Source: a virus. From it: DNA of 39,998 nucleotides. The notes under the pieces were generated by a model. That model had not been told where the DNA came from. It made no database searches and saw nothing but the letters and a program-made list of their open reading frames with translations. This document shows, one piece after another, positions 32,332 through 38,995 of the stretch. The stretch spans positions 1 through 39,998 of the IMG/VR virus record IMGVR_UViG_3300024503_000516; one strand, given 5' to 3'. Numbering within the stretch: position 1 is the first letter of the stretch; each line of letters begins with the position of its first letter. A program made the translations under genes and the position numbers.

Positions 32332-32356
32332 AGCCCCTTCGGGGGCTTTTCTTTTC
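32332..32356 (+). terminator. Rho-independent terminator
   Basis: AGCCCC/GGGGGCT-type stem with a TTCG loop followed by TTTTCTTTT. It directly follows the stop of the 54-residue gene and precedes the next ATG by a few bases. Confidence 0.85.
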
Positions 32357-32361
32357 TTGCC

Positions 32362-32670
32362 ATGAAAAACCCCGAATCACTGCTCGGCGTCATTGCCAGC
32401 ACCAAGATCGAAATCGCCCGCCATCAGGAAATCCTTGATCGCCTTATGGAGGATCTAGCCCTGATGTACACCACAGGTGACCTAGACGATCTAAAGGATG
32501 ACGACGGCAACCTTAGTGCTCACGGAATCAAAGTATCCCGCTGCACACGCACGAGTTGGCAGTACAGCAATGCCGTCAAAGAGCTGCAGCAGCTAGAGCA
32601 ATTTGAAGGCGTCGCCACAAAGCGCGAAACAGAATATTGGAGAGTGACGCTGCCAAAGGCAGAGTTCTGA
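32362..32670 (+). CDS. Hypothetical protein (102 aa)
   Basis: ATG at 32362, right after the terminator, is preferred over an upstream in-frame start at 32284. Helical N-terminal half (MKNPESLLGVIASTKIEIAR), an acidic middle, and a C-terminal segment (YSNAVKELQQLEQFEG, then YWRV) that resembles a short motif I recall in phage proteins near nucleases. It overlaps the next ATG (TGATG). Function unknown. Confidence 0.65.
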   Translation: MKNPESLLGVIASTKIEIARHQEILDRLMEDLALMYTTGDLDDLKDDDGNLSAHGIKVSRCTRTSWQYSNAVKELQQLEQFEGVATKRETEYWRVTLPKAEF

Positions 32671-32876
32671 TGGCTGGCTCTCCCATAGACGATCAGATCG
32701 AAGCCATCTTGGCCAAATATGACCTATGGGATCCAGAGCAATACACCAATGCCGTTGCTGAGCTTGCGAGCTACCTACTGACCGTTGACCCCAAGGAGGA
32801 GGCACGCAGTCTGTACTACAAGTCCGCACGCGAAAAGATTCACCTAGAAAACTGCCTGATTCGATCCAATGGCTAA
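32670..32876 (+). CDS. Hypothetical protein (68 aa)
   Basis: ATG overlaps the preceding TGA (TGATG), so translation is probably coupled. Starts MAGSPIDDQIEAILAKYDLW and is mainly helical and acidic with aromatic residues (YTNAVAELASYLL). Its end overlaps the next ATG by eight bases. No family recognised. Confidence 0.65.
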   Translation: MAGSPIDDQIEAILAKYDLWDPEQYTNAVAELASYLLTVDPKEEARSLYYKSAREKIHLENCLIRSNG

Positions 32877-33012
32877 TCCGTACAACCTGTACAACCTGAC
32901 GTGGCAGACGCGGTTTTTGTTCTGGCTGCTCTCCAAGCGTCCTGACGTTGCCGGCATTACGTTGAGCACGCCAGTTGATCACTTAGCGCGTTGCCTGAGC
33001 CATACGAAATGA
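32869..33012 (+). CDS. Small protein before RusA (47 aa)
   Basis: ATG at 32869; the TGA at 33010-33012 overlaps the RusA ATG (ATGA). The product reads MANPYNLYNLTWQTRFLFWL and then SKRPDVAGITLSTPVDHLA. It is aromatic-rich but lacks a clean membrane helix. The overlaps on both sides support a real, co-translated gene. Function unknown. Confidence 0.55.
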   Translation: MANPYNLYNLTWQTRFLFWLLSKRPDVAGITLSTPVDHLARCLSHTK

Positions 33013-33419
33013 AGTTTGCCGTTCAGGGCATTGAACCCGCCCCGCAAGGCAGCAAACGACACGTTGGCAACGGGCGAATGGTTGAAGCATCAGCAAAGGT
33101 CAAGCCATGGCGTTTTGCTGTCAGCCAGGCAGCCCTTGCAACCGGCGAGGCTATGACCGACGGACAGGTTTCAGTGCAGATCACTTTCCTGTTCAACCGG
33201 CCCAAGGCGCATTACAACAGCAAGGGCGAGCTGAAATTAAAGGCTCCGTTCTACAAAAGCACCAAGCCCGATTTGGACAAACTGTGCAGGTCAACGCTTG
33301 ATGGCATCACAGGCGTCTTGATCAAAGACGATTCACAAGTTGTCAATTTGATCTGCAACAAGGTCTACACCAACGAGGGCGAATTGCCAGGCGCACTGAT
33401 TACCATCAACCCACTGTGA
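33009..33419 (+). CDS. rusA: RusA-like Holliday junction resolvase (136 aa)
   Basis: ATG at 33009. The RusA signature is present: KPDLDKLCRSTLDGITGVLI with D88, D90 and D98, then KDDSQVV with D107 and D108, giving the acidic metal-binding site. RusA dimers cut four-way junctions, which prepares branched phage DNA for packaging. Length is close to family members. It lies between coupled small genes and overlaps the next gene by GTGA. Confidence 0.9.
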   Translation: MKFAVQGIEPAPQGSKRHVGNGRMVEASAKVKPWRFAVSQAALATGEAMTDGQVSVQITFLFNRPKAHYNSKGELKLKAPFYKSTKPDLDKLCRSTLDGITGVLIKDDSQVVNLICNKVYTNEGELPGALITINPL

Positions 33420-34162
33420 AAGGATCAAAGAATCGACGGGAATGCGTCGTTTGCCAGTCAGTCTTTGTTATCCCAATCTTGAAGGGAAATCACAAAAGTC
33501 AACGACTGACCTGCAGTGCGCTTTGCCATCGTCGCTATGTCAGCAGAAATGCAAGGCGTTGGGTCAAAGGTGAACTGGACATTATTGAACAGCTCAGCAT
33601 CTCAATGCCGCCGAAGCGGTTGTACATGACGTATTGCCGAATGGCGGCTGAGCGTGGATTCCCCAAGCGATCAGAGGCCGCGTTTCGTTGCAAATTGCGG
33701 TTGCTTGGCATTCCTTTGATGCCGGAGCTGGACTGGTACAAGCTGAATCAGTTAGCGGAGATGTTTGATACGACTCGGCACTTGGTTTACAAGCTGGTGA
33801 AAAAGGGCTTGAGGGCCGAACGCGAATCAGACCACCCAAATCAGCCTTGGTTTGTAAGCCGCGCAGAGCTGAGGCGTTTCGCACGCAAGCACCCGCAACT
33901 GTTCAGGCACTTCAATCAAGATGGCCTGTTTGTTGCGCTTGAAGATCGCAAGCTTGTTGAGCTGATCATGGCGCAGCCCAAGGTGCATCTACCGAATCGC
34001 TATAACCCAACAACGGTCAGGTGTGTGGAGACTGGCAATATCTACAAGAGTTACAGAGCGGCGGCCAGAGAGGTGTTTGTTGACCCGTCTGCCATCTATG
34101 CATCAGCCAAGCACGGGCACAGAGCAGGCGGCTACCACTGGGTTGTCGTATCTCAAATTTAA
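33416..34162 (+). CDS. Zinc-finger/HTH DNA-binding protein (248 aa)
   Basis: GTG start overlapping the RusA stop. Residues 10-37 form a zinc finger (C10, C13, C33, C37). A helical middle with LNQLAEMFDTTRHLVYKLVKK looks like a helix-turn-helix. The C-terminal 45 residues (VRCVETGNIYKSYRAAAREV, then a SAIYASAK helix) resemble NUMOD1-type DNA-binding modules of homing nucleases. No nuclease motif was found, so it may act as a regulator. It is the last gene before promoter P2. Confidence 0.7.
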   Translation: MKGSKNRRECVVCQSVFVIPILKGNHKSQRLTCSALCHRRYVSRNARRWVKGELDIIEQLSISMPPKRLYMTYCRMAAERGFPKRSEAAFRCKLRLLGIPLMPELDWYKLNQLAEMFDTTRHLVYKLVKKGLRAERESDHPNQPWFVSRAELRRFARKHPQLFRHFNQDGLFVALEDRKLVELIMAQPKVHLPNRYNPTTVRCVETGNIYKSYRAAAREVFVDPSAIYASAKHGHRAGGYHWVVVSQI

Positions 34163-34171
34163 GGGTATACT
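34143..34171 (+). promoter_or_regulatory. Sigma70-type promoter P2
   Basis: TTGTCG (34143-34148), a 17-base spacer ending in GGG, and TATACT (34166-34171) followed by CC. Same design as P1 and P3. It overlaps the end of the zinc-finger gene and faces the annealing protein gene. Confidence 0.75.
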
Positions 34172-34225
34172 CCAGATGGGTCCGAAGCCCCGTCCTCTCC
34201 GATCACCACACATCACCGCACGCTT

Positions 34226-34924
34226 ATGACTGATTACCCCAACCTCGGGGATGTGATCACTCAGGCTGATGTATCGACCAAAGGCACAGGCTCCTACGCC
34301 GCTGATTACATCAACTGGTGTCGCGTCTCCCACCTACTCCACGATCATGCGCCTGGCTGGCAGTTCGCTTTACAGGCTCATCACGAAACAGGCCACGCAT
34401 GGAAAGCTCCCGACGGAACCGCTTATGTGGTCGGGTTCTTTGAGCACGCCAGCGGCCACGAAACGCCGTATTTCCCTCAGGCGGTTATGGACAACCGCAA
34501 CAACGCGATTGCGTTTGAAAAGGTCACAGCCCGTGATCTCACCGATGCGCACCGCCGTTGTCTTTGTACCGCTGCTGCTGCTCAGTTTGGTCTTGGCTGG
34601 CAGCTCTGGGCGCGGGAGCCAGTAGAAAATCCGCACCGTGATACCAAACCTGCACTACAGCAGGAAGCACCCAAGGCCGAACCGTCCCAAGTGCAGGACA
34701 CTCAGCCCAAGGCCAAAGCCAAGCCTGAATCCAAGATCACTTTCCTTACGGACGATCAGGTCGAGGAAGTCAAGGCCATGGTCAAGGCATACGACAAACG
34801 CGACGATCTCATTGCTGCCTTCAAAAAGCAGTTCAAGATCATGGCGCCGCGCATTGCCGACCGCATCCAATTCCCCGAACACAAGGAATTCATTGAGAAG
34901 TACATCGCCGAAAATCCCGTATGA
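34226..34924 (+). CDS. Single-strand annealing protein, Sak3/DUF1071-like (232 aa)
   Basis: Residues 1-135 match the DUF1071 pattern: early aromatic core (YAADYINWCRVSHLLHDHAP), FFEHASGHETPYFPQAVMDN, NNAIAFEKVTARDLTDAHRR and AAAQFGLGWQLW. DUF1071/Sak3 proteins anneal complementary single strands. The middle is a flexible Ala/Pro/Lys linker; the C-terminal 70 residues are helical. It is the first gene after promoter P2. With the PD-(D/E)XK exonuclease and RusA it completes a recombination set. Confidence 0.8.
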   Translation: MTDYPNLGDVITQADVSTKGTGSYAADYINWCRVSHLLHDHAPGWQFALQAHHETGHAWKAPDGTAYVVGFFEHASGHETPYFPQAVMDNRNNAIAFEKVTARDLTDAHRRCLCTAAAAQFGLGWQLWAREPVENPHRDTKPALQQEAPKAEPSQVQDTQPKAKAKPESKITFLTDDQVEEVKAMVKAYDKRDDLIAAFKKQFKIMAPRIADRIQFPEHKEFIEKYIAENPV

Positions 34925-35103
34925 CAGGGCGACAGCCCAGATCCGCAGAGGAAATCAACCGCAAGAAAAACCGCTTTTGTGTAGCGGCCAAACTTCCGGC
35001 TGATCTCCACCGTCAACTAAGGGCTTACTGCGCCAAATCAGGGCAGAACATCAATCAAGCCCTTCGCCACATCATCTCAACCTTCCTAGCTACTCATGGC
35101 TGA
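34921..35103 (+). CDS. Ribbon-helix-helix protein (60 aa)
   Basis: A basic N-terminal arm (RQPRSAEEINRKKNRF) leads into RFCVAAKLPADLHRQLRAYC and QNINQALRHIISTFLATHG, the beta strand plus two helices of a ribbon-helix-helix (CopG/Arc) fold. These proteins bind operator DNA as dimers and often repress their own promoter. It overlaps the annealing protein stop by four bases. Confidence 0.75.
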   Translation: MTGRQPRSAEEINRKKNRFCVAAKLPADLHRQLRAYCAKSGQNINQALRHIISTFLATHG

Positions 35104-35392
35104 TATTGCCTTCACGGCGAAATTCCGAATCCAGGAAAATCGCAACCGCAAAAGTGACAAGTCACCCGAGGAAAACATCGTGGTGGACTTCACCTCAGAG
35201 CAGGCCATGGCCGCTGCCAGCTACCTGATGACAATGGCCGAACAGGCGGAAGCCAAAGGCCAGAAGATCCGCGTTTACACCGGCAAAGACGAATACACCG
35301 AGCAAATCGGTTTTTCGTTGTGGGGCGGAAAGTGGGGTAATAAGGGCTCCTTTACACCGCTCAAGCCCGAATCCCCTGAATCCTCTTTCTGA
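35096..35392 (+). CDS. Hypothetical protein (98 aa)
   Basis: Starts MADIAFTAKFRIQENRNRKS, with VVDFTSEQAMAAASYLMTMA and a Trp/Gly-rich end (GFSLWGGKWG) followed by a Pro/Ser tail. Possibly a nucleic-acid-binding helper of the annealing protein from its position. No family recognised. Overlaps both neighbours by one to eight bases. Confidence 0.65.
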   Translation: MADIAFTAKFRIQENRNRKSDKSPEENIVVDFTSEQAMAAASYLMTMAEQAEAKGQKIRVYTGKDEYTEQIGFSLWGGKWGNKGSFTPLKPESPESSF

Positions 35393-35739
35393 TGTCAACC
35401 ATGATCATCCTTACCGATTCCCAACTCGTTGAGCTGAACAATCGCTTGGGTCAAATCCAGCGCCTGATTGAAACTGCTCAGGTCATCAAGGCTGGTGGCG
35501 TCGCTCAACCTAAGGCCGTGACTGAAGCTGTAGAGGCACCGTCTGTTGTCGGCAAGCGCCGTAAGGCCAAGCGCAAGCGTGGTGCACTGAACGAACAGAA
35601 GGTGGCCGAGATCAAAGCTCGCCTTGCCGCCGGCAACGAATCAGCACAAAAGATTGCTGACGACTACGGGGTGCACTTCACCACCGTGAATCTGATCAAG
35701 TACGGCAAGACTTGGAAGAACGTTCAGGCATCTGCTTGA
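35392..35739 (+). CDS. HTH DNA-binding protein with basic linker (115 aa)
   Basis: The N-terminal 35 residues are helical and coiled-coil-like. A basic linker (GKRRKAKRKRG) leads into a C-terminal helix-turn-helix: KVAEIKARLAAGNESAQKIA, then VHFTTVNLIKYGKTWKNV. The HTH closely parallels that in the 36716-37111 gene. It may be a regulator of the rightward block. Its 3' end overlaps the opposing gene by 16 bases. Confidence 0.7.
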   Translation: MSTMIILTDSQLVELNNRLGQIQRLIETAQVIKAGGVAQPKAVTEAVEAPSVVGKRRKAKRKRGALNEQKVAEIKARLAAGNESAQKIADDYGVHFTTVNLIKYGKTWKNVQASA

Positions 35740-35945
35740 TCTTTCATCAGTTGCAGCTCTAGGGCTGCGATTCGGTTGGTTGCCTGCTGCAGCAGCGTTT
35801 GCTGCATGTTCCATGCTCTGTACAACTGAGCGGCAATGGGGCCGGCGTTGGGGGTGTTCTCCAAGCGTCTGGCCTCTTTTTCTACGTTGAATTGGGAGGT
35901 TGGATCGGCCTTAAGAGTCATCCAATCCCATGCTTCGTGATCCAT
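35724..35945 (-). CDS. Leftward small protein in early region (73 aa)
   Basis: Starts MDHEAWDWMTLKADPTSQFN, with a helical C-terminal half (PIAAQLYRAWNMQQTLLQQA, then NRIAALELQLM) that could form a coiled coil. It is the only leftward gene inside the rightward block and overlaps the HTH gene tail to tail. The composition looks like a real protein. Function unknown. Confidence 0.55.
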   Translation of the reverse strand: MDHEAWDWMTLKADPTSQFNVEKEARRLENTPNAGPIAAQLYRAWNMQQTLLQQATNRIAALELQLMKDQADA

Positions 35946-35994
35946 GGCAGTGGCGGTAGCACATTCACGCTAGAGGCCGTGTCTACGTCACAAA

Positions 35995-36023
35995 TTGCAA
36001 CAGCACTGTTTTCGGGGTTTACT
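35995..36023 (+). promoter_or_regulatory. Sigma70-type promoter P3
   Basis: TTGCAA (35995-36000), a 17-base spacer ending in GGGG, and TTTACT (36018-36023) followed by CC. Same layout as P1 and P2 with a weaker -10. It faces the 45-residue membrane protein gene 70 bases downstream. Confidence 0.65.
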
Positions 36024-36091
36024 CCGCCCAAATAGCCGCTACCATTCACGCAACCGGGGCGACCTGGCCAACCGACAACCCACACCACACC

Positions 36092-36229
36092 ATGAAAAAC
36101 ACCGTTTACAACCTGCTGCTGTTTGTCCTGCCTGCAGCAATCTTCGGCGTCATCATTCACGACGGTCTAACCCTTAAAACCGCTGAACACAGCGGCACTC
36201 AGCGCGCCATCTACGTCACCACAAAATGA
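36092..36229 (+). CDS. Small membrane protein (45 aa)
   Basis: ATG at 36092, TGA at 36227-36229. Residues 5-24 are a hydrophobic helix (VYNLLLFVLPAAIFGVII), followed by a polar tail ending YVTTK. The stop overlaps the next ATG (ATGA). It is the first gene of the P3 unit. In both the P1 and P3 units the first gene encodes a tiny membrane protein. Confidence 0.65.
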   Translation: MKNTVYNLLLFVLPAAIFGVIIHDGLTLKTAEHSGTQRAIYVTTK

Positions 36230-36525
36230 GCCTTGTTGTTCTTTCCGCCCAGTGCGCCGGTATGGTCGCGCCTGTTATTCCGCTCAGTCAAAAGACCTAC
36301 AAAATGTCGCCCAATTCACGCGGCGTCAGAGCTGAACGTGACCTGTGGCGTTTCCATCCCGGTATGCCCTGTTACGTCCGTGGCTGGCCACAAGTAGAGG
36401 CAACGGTGATAGCCAAGGTAGAAGGCTGCTCATGGCCTACCTACATCGTTCAAAGCTTCTCAACTGGCGCCAGTTACCAAGTTTCTCAGCTTTATCTCTC
36501 CAAGCGTCCAATTGAACAACGATGA
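36226..36525 (+). CDS. Hypothetical protein (99 aa)
   Basis: Coupled to the preceding gene by ATGA. Residues 27-95 look like a small beta-barrel (FHPGMPCYVRGWPQVEATVI, then TYIVQSF and YQVSQLYLSK). This may resemble an SH3-like fold. An internal ATG at residue 27 is possible. Function unknown. Confidence 0.65.
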   Translation: MSLVVLSAQCAGMVAPVIPLSQKTYKMSPNSRGVRAERDLWRFHPGMPCYVRGWPQVEATVIAKVEGCSWPTYIVQSFSTGASYQVSQLYLSKRPIEQR

Positions 36526-36716
36526 AAACTCAACTCCAACCACAACCACGCCGTTTCTACTTCACCATTCCGTCAATCAACATCTACGACTGGGTGGTGG
36601 CCTGCGGCTTCACCGAAGCAAAACAACTCGCCCACGCAACATGGGGCACGCACTACCGCGAACCGCAATGGCTAACGCCTGATCGCCATAGTGAGGTAAA
36701 GCTTCCTCGCTTTTAA
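36522..36716 (+). CDS. Hypothetical protein (64 aa)
   Basis: ATG overlaps the previous stop (ATGA). Begins MKTQLQPQPRRFYFTIPSIN and continues with YDWVVACGFTEAKQLAHATW. The pattern suggests one strand-helix unit; aromatic-rich and basic. The stop shares a base with the next start. No family recognised. Confidence 0.6.
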   Translation: MKTQLQPQPRRFYFTIPSINIYDWVVACGFTEAKQLAHATWGTHYREPQWLTPDRHSEVKLPRF

Positions 36717-37111
36717 TGGCACGCCCCCACAACGCCAAACTTTCGCCTGCTGACATTATCTACATCCTGCAGTCCGACAAAGACAATCACACTTTGGGGC
36801 AGGAATTTTGTGTAACTCGGCAGGCGATTTCTTTAATACGCAATGGCAAGGCATACAAAGATGTTGCACCAAACATTCCGCGTATTCCAGTTCGCATTAA
36901 AAACAGCATCCCAAAATCACGCCTTGCCAATGCCAAACACTGCCACAACTGCATCGAATATCGACGTGGCGAATGCTCCTACGGTTTCCCAGAGGCCATA
37001 GATGAACCCGAATTCGCCGCAGCCTGTTCCCTCTACAGCCGAAATCCAGACCATTCTTCAACAGTGCCTTGCCGAATACTGGGCGCCACGGTTCAACAAT
37101 CACACGATTGA
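36716..37111 (+). CDS. HTH protein with four-Cys FPEA motif (131 aa)
   Basis: Residues 8-50 are a helix-turn-helix (LSPADIIYILQSD, then TRQAISLIRNGKAYKDV) much like the one in the 35392-35739 gene. Residues 76-104 carry C76-x2-C79-x7-C87 then SYGFPEA and FAAACSLY with C104, probably one zinc site. The same Cys/FPEA/FAA pattern is found in the 37862-38242 gene. DNA binding is likely from the HTH; the role of the Cys module is unknown. Confidence 0.7.
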   Translation: MARPHNAKLSPADIIYILQSDKDNHTLGQEFCVTRQAISLIRNGKAYKDVAPNIPRIPVRIKNSIPKSRLANAKHCHNCIEYRRGECSYGFPEAIDEPEFAAACSLYSRNPDHSSTVPCRILGATVQQSHD

Positions 37112-37217
37112 TCACTACGCCCGTATGCACGCTGCACTACAGCCATTCATCCGCTATCAACAGGCAAACTGCCCGATAGCCAATGGCACCGATCAAGGCG
37201 GAAGCCAACCGATATGA
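37002..37217 (+). CDS. Hypothetical protein overlapping FPEA gene (71 aa)
   Basis: Starts MNPNSPQPVPSTAEIQTILQ and is helical in the middle (CLAEYWAPRFNNHTIDHYAR). The first 110 bases overlap the FPEA gene in another frame, which weakens the call; the remainder has no other gene. Function unknown. Confidence 0.4.
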   Translation: MNPNSPQPVPSTAEIQTILQQCLAEYWAPRFNNHTIDHYARMHAALQPFIRYQQANCPIANGTDQGGSQPI

Positions 37218-37380
37218 CAGCCCAAGGCATTACTGCTACGGAGCTGATTGGGTCGGTTATGGTCTCAACTCAGCCTTTGAACCGTGGTGTTGGGATGGCA
37301 CAGCCGTATGGCGTGGTCCACTCTGCGACACAAGATCAGAAGCACTCACCATTGCCAAAACCCATGCTGAATCGTGTTGA
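37183..37380 (+). CDS. Small Trp/Cys-rich protein (65 aa)
   Basis: Contains RHYCYGADWVGYGLNSAFEP, then WCWDGTAVWRGPLCDTRSEA and a helical end. The spacing of strands and helix resembles short phage proteins of the type 'W..G.W.G...T..EA' that I cannot name. Overlaps its neighbours by 35 and 17 bases. Probably real, function unknown. Confidence 0.55.
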   Translation: MAPIKAEANRYDSPRHYCYGADWVGYGLNSAFEPWCWDGTAVWRGPLCDTRSEALTIAKTHAESC

Positions 37381-37624
37381 ACTTGACCAGCGCCGCGCTG
37401 ATTTCATGGAAACCCTCTACCAGCAGTACAGCACTGATCACACCTACACGGGTGTGTGGGAGCGTTTTGCCTATGACGTTGCCGGAACTATTCGTGACTT
37501 GGATTACAGCGTGCTTCGCGCTGATCTCATCCGTGCTCTTGGTGTTACTGACAGTGAGCTGGCTAACCGGTACGCTGATACTGCTATCACCGTTCTGACA
37601 AGTCACCTACTGCCACGCAACTAA
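37364..37624 (+). CDS. Hypothetical protein (86 aa)
   Basis: ATG at 37364 is preferred over an upstream start at 37214, because residues from MLNRVELDQRRADFMETLYQ on look like a real helical protein while the extension lies over another gene. It contains VWERFAYDVAGTIRDLDYS and LADRYADTA-like helices. Function unknown. Confidence 0.6.
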   Translation: MLNRVELDQRRADFMETLYQQYSTDHTYTGVWERFAYDVAGTIRDLDYSVLRADLIRALGVTDSELANRYADTAITVLTSHLLPRN

Positions 37625-37626
37625 AC

Positions 37627-37860
37627 ATGGCCGTCAAAGTTCCATTCCTCAATCGTTTTGAAAATTGGTGCTTTAACGTCCTTGCTCGCAGTAAGCGTGT
37701 CGGCACTATTCAAGTCAGGCTGCGTCATACGCCGGTGACCTACATCGTGCGCGATCTCAACGATCCGTGCGTTGAAGGCCAACAACCCGACGAGATGGCA
37801 CCAGATCATTTCAACCTAGAGCGGCTGTTCCATATGCCGTCCTACGGCGAAGACGAATGA
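37627..37860 (+). CDS. Hypothetical protein (77 aa)
   Basis: Starts MAVKVPFLNRFENWCFNVLA and contains a beta-strand pair (TIQVRLRHTPVTYIVRDL), then an acidic end (MPSYGEDE). It follows the 86-residue gene closely and precedes the second FPEA gene by one base. No family recognised. Confidence 0.6.
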   Translation: MAVKVPFLNRFENWCFNVLARSKRVGTIQVRLRHTPVTYIVRDLNDPCVEGQQPDEMAPDHFNLERLFHMPSYGEDE

Positions 37861-37861
37861 A

Positions 37862-38242
37862 ATGATCAACCTTTTCAACGGCCGAGTTGTTTTAGAACGG
37901 CGAACGCTCGTTGAAAATTGGCGTGCCAAGGTCAAGTTGCCTAAACAAGGCGGTGCCTTTGTCGTTATCGACCTTCAGACCGCAAATCTGAAGACCGCCT
38001 TTGTTCGGGCTCACAATATTTACCAAAGCATTAAAAAAGGCCAACAATACGAACAGCTCGATCCACCTGCGTTGACGCACCTGAGCTGCTGGGATTGCTG
38101 TCATTGGTCTGTATTACGCGTCAACAACGGCGGTAATGGCTGCGAATTTGAATTCCCCGAAGCCAAGCAAACCGCCTACGGTAAGTTCGCTGCCCAATGC
38201 CACCTGTATGACGATGGAACCGATAGTGCTGAGCAAGACTGA
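37862..38242 (+). CDS. Second Cys/FPEA-motif protein (126 aa)
   Basis: The N-terminal 65 residues form a small alpha/beta domain (FVVIDLQTANLKTAFVRAHN). Residues 76-113 carry C76-x2-C79, G93-C94, EFEFPEA and FAAQCHLY with C113, matching the motif in the 36716-37111 protein. It lacks the HTH of that protein, so the Cys/FPEA module moves between different partners. Probably zinc-binding; function unknown. Confidence 0.65.
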   Translation: MINLFNGRVVLERRTLVENWRAKVKLPKQGGAFVVIDLQTANLKTAFVRAHNIYQSIKKGQQYEQLDPPALTHLSCWDCCHWSVLRVNNGGNGCEFEFPEAKQTAYGKFAAQCHLYDDGTDSAEQD

Positions 38243-38387
38243 ATTTGACGACGGCAGTTATATCGAAACCCTTGAACCCGCCGATGGCGGTGAGATGTAC
38301 TACCGCAGTTGCTACAAAGGGATGTGTAGGTATTCCAGTGATCTCTGGCAAGCGCAAATTTACATACACCAGATGACAACAACTTGA
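38214..38387 (+). CDS. Small protein at end of early block (57 aa)
   Basis: ATG at 38214 (or 38208) is preferred over an in-frame start at 38136 that lies far inside the preceding gene. The product reads MEPIVLSKTEFDDGSYIETL, then GEMYYRSCYKGMCRYSSDLW. It is the last gene before the terminator of the rightward block. Function unknown. Confidence 0.5.
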   Translation: MEPIVLSKTEFDDGSYIETLEPADGGEMYYRSCYKGMCRYSSDLWQAQIYIHQMTTT

Positions 38388-38393
38388 ACCATT

Positions 38394-38413
38394 GCGGCAT
38401 CAGCCGCTTTTTT
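38394..38413 (+). terminator. Rho-independent terminator of rightward block
   Basis: GCGGC-ATCA-GCCGC (38394-38407) followed by six T. It lies between the end of the last rightward early gene and the stop of the opposing HNH gene. Confidence 0.85.
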
Positions 38414-38723
38414 ATTCTCGATTGATCCAATCCATAATCCTTGCCTCGCCAATCTCTGACCAGAACGGCAAACTTCTATACCAAACCCTCCAGTCCTTGT
38501 GTCCCTTACTCATATTGCAACCGAAGCAACAAGCCACAAGATTATTCATTTCGCTCGTGCCACCTTTGGCTTTTGGCAGCACATGGTCAAGCGTTGGCGA
38601 CCTGCCTAATGGTTCAAAGCAATATGCGCAGTGATAATTAAAGTGCAATAACACCTGATCACGGAACCTTCGCTTTGCATCACGTTTGCGGACAAGCTCG
38701 GTGCCATCAATGTGCTCAACCAC
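38412..38723 (-). CDS. HNH endonuclease (103 aa)
   Basis: Compact HNH fold: C32-x2-C35, then TLDHVLPKAKGG with D46-H47, N61 in MNNLVACC, and C66/C69 of the second zinc knuckle followed by NMSKG. The four Cys pairs bind structural zinc and the His is the catalytic base in the family. The short full-length type is often found near phage terminases or as a free-standing nicking enzyme. It faces the end of the rightward block. Confidence 0.85.
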   Translation of the reverse strand: MVEHIDGTELVRKRDAKRRFRDQVLLHFNYHCAYCFEPLGRSPTLDHVLPKAKGGTSEMNNLVACCFGCNMSKGHKDWRVWYRSLPFWSEIGEARIMDWINRE

Positions 38724-38754
38724 GCGGTAGCCACTGATTTCTTAAACGGTAGCC

Positions 38755-38937
38755 ATGACCACCAATATGAACTACTACATCAAGCTGCCTGACAGAACAC
38801 GGGTCGGGCCATTCCGCACAGTTGGCGCCGTTCAGTTATGGGCTCACCAGCGTGGTTACCAGGAATTTTCTATACATTTTCTGCAGAGCCCTGATCTACC
38901 CAACGAACTACGACACGAGCAAGGGCCAGATCACTGA
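38755..38937 (+). CDS. Hypothetical protein (60 aa)
   Basis: Starts MTTNMNYYIKLPDRTRVGPF and continues with RTVGAVQLWAHQRGYQEFSI, a short alpha/beta protein. It starts 31 bases from the diverging HNH gene and ends just before the leftward terminator. No family recognised. Confidence 0.55.
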   Translation: MTTNMNYYIKLPDRTRVGPFRTVGAVQLWAHQRGYQEFSIHFLQSPDLPNELRHEQGPDH

Positions 38938-38941
38938 GCAA

Positions 38942-38973
38942 TAAAAAACCGCCCAGCCTTGGCTCTGAGCGGT
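38942..38973 (-). terminator. Rho-independent terminator of lysis/dcd unit
   Basis: On the leftward strand ACCGC...GCGGT closes a longer stem with an inner AGCC-AA-GGCT helix and is followed by six T. It lies 22 bases downstream of the dCTP deaminase stop and ends the late unit. Confidence 0.85.
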
Positions 38974-38995
38974 CGGATCCATCTCCCAACTAAAT

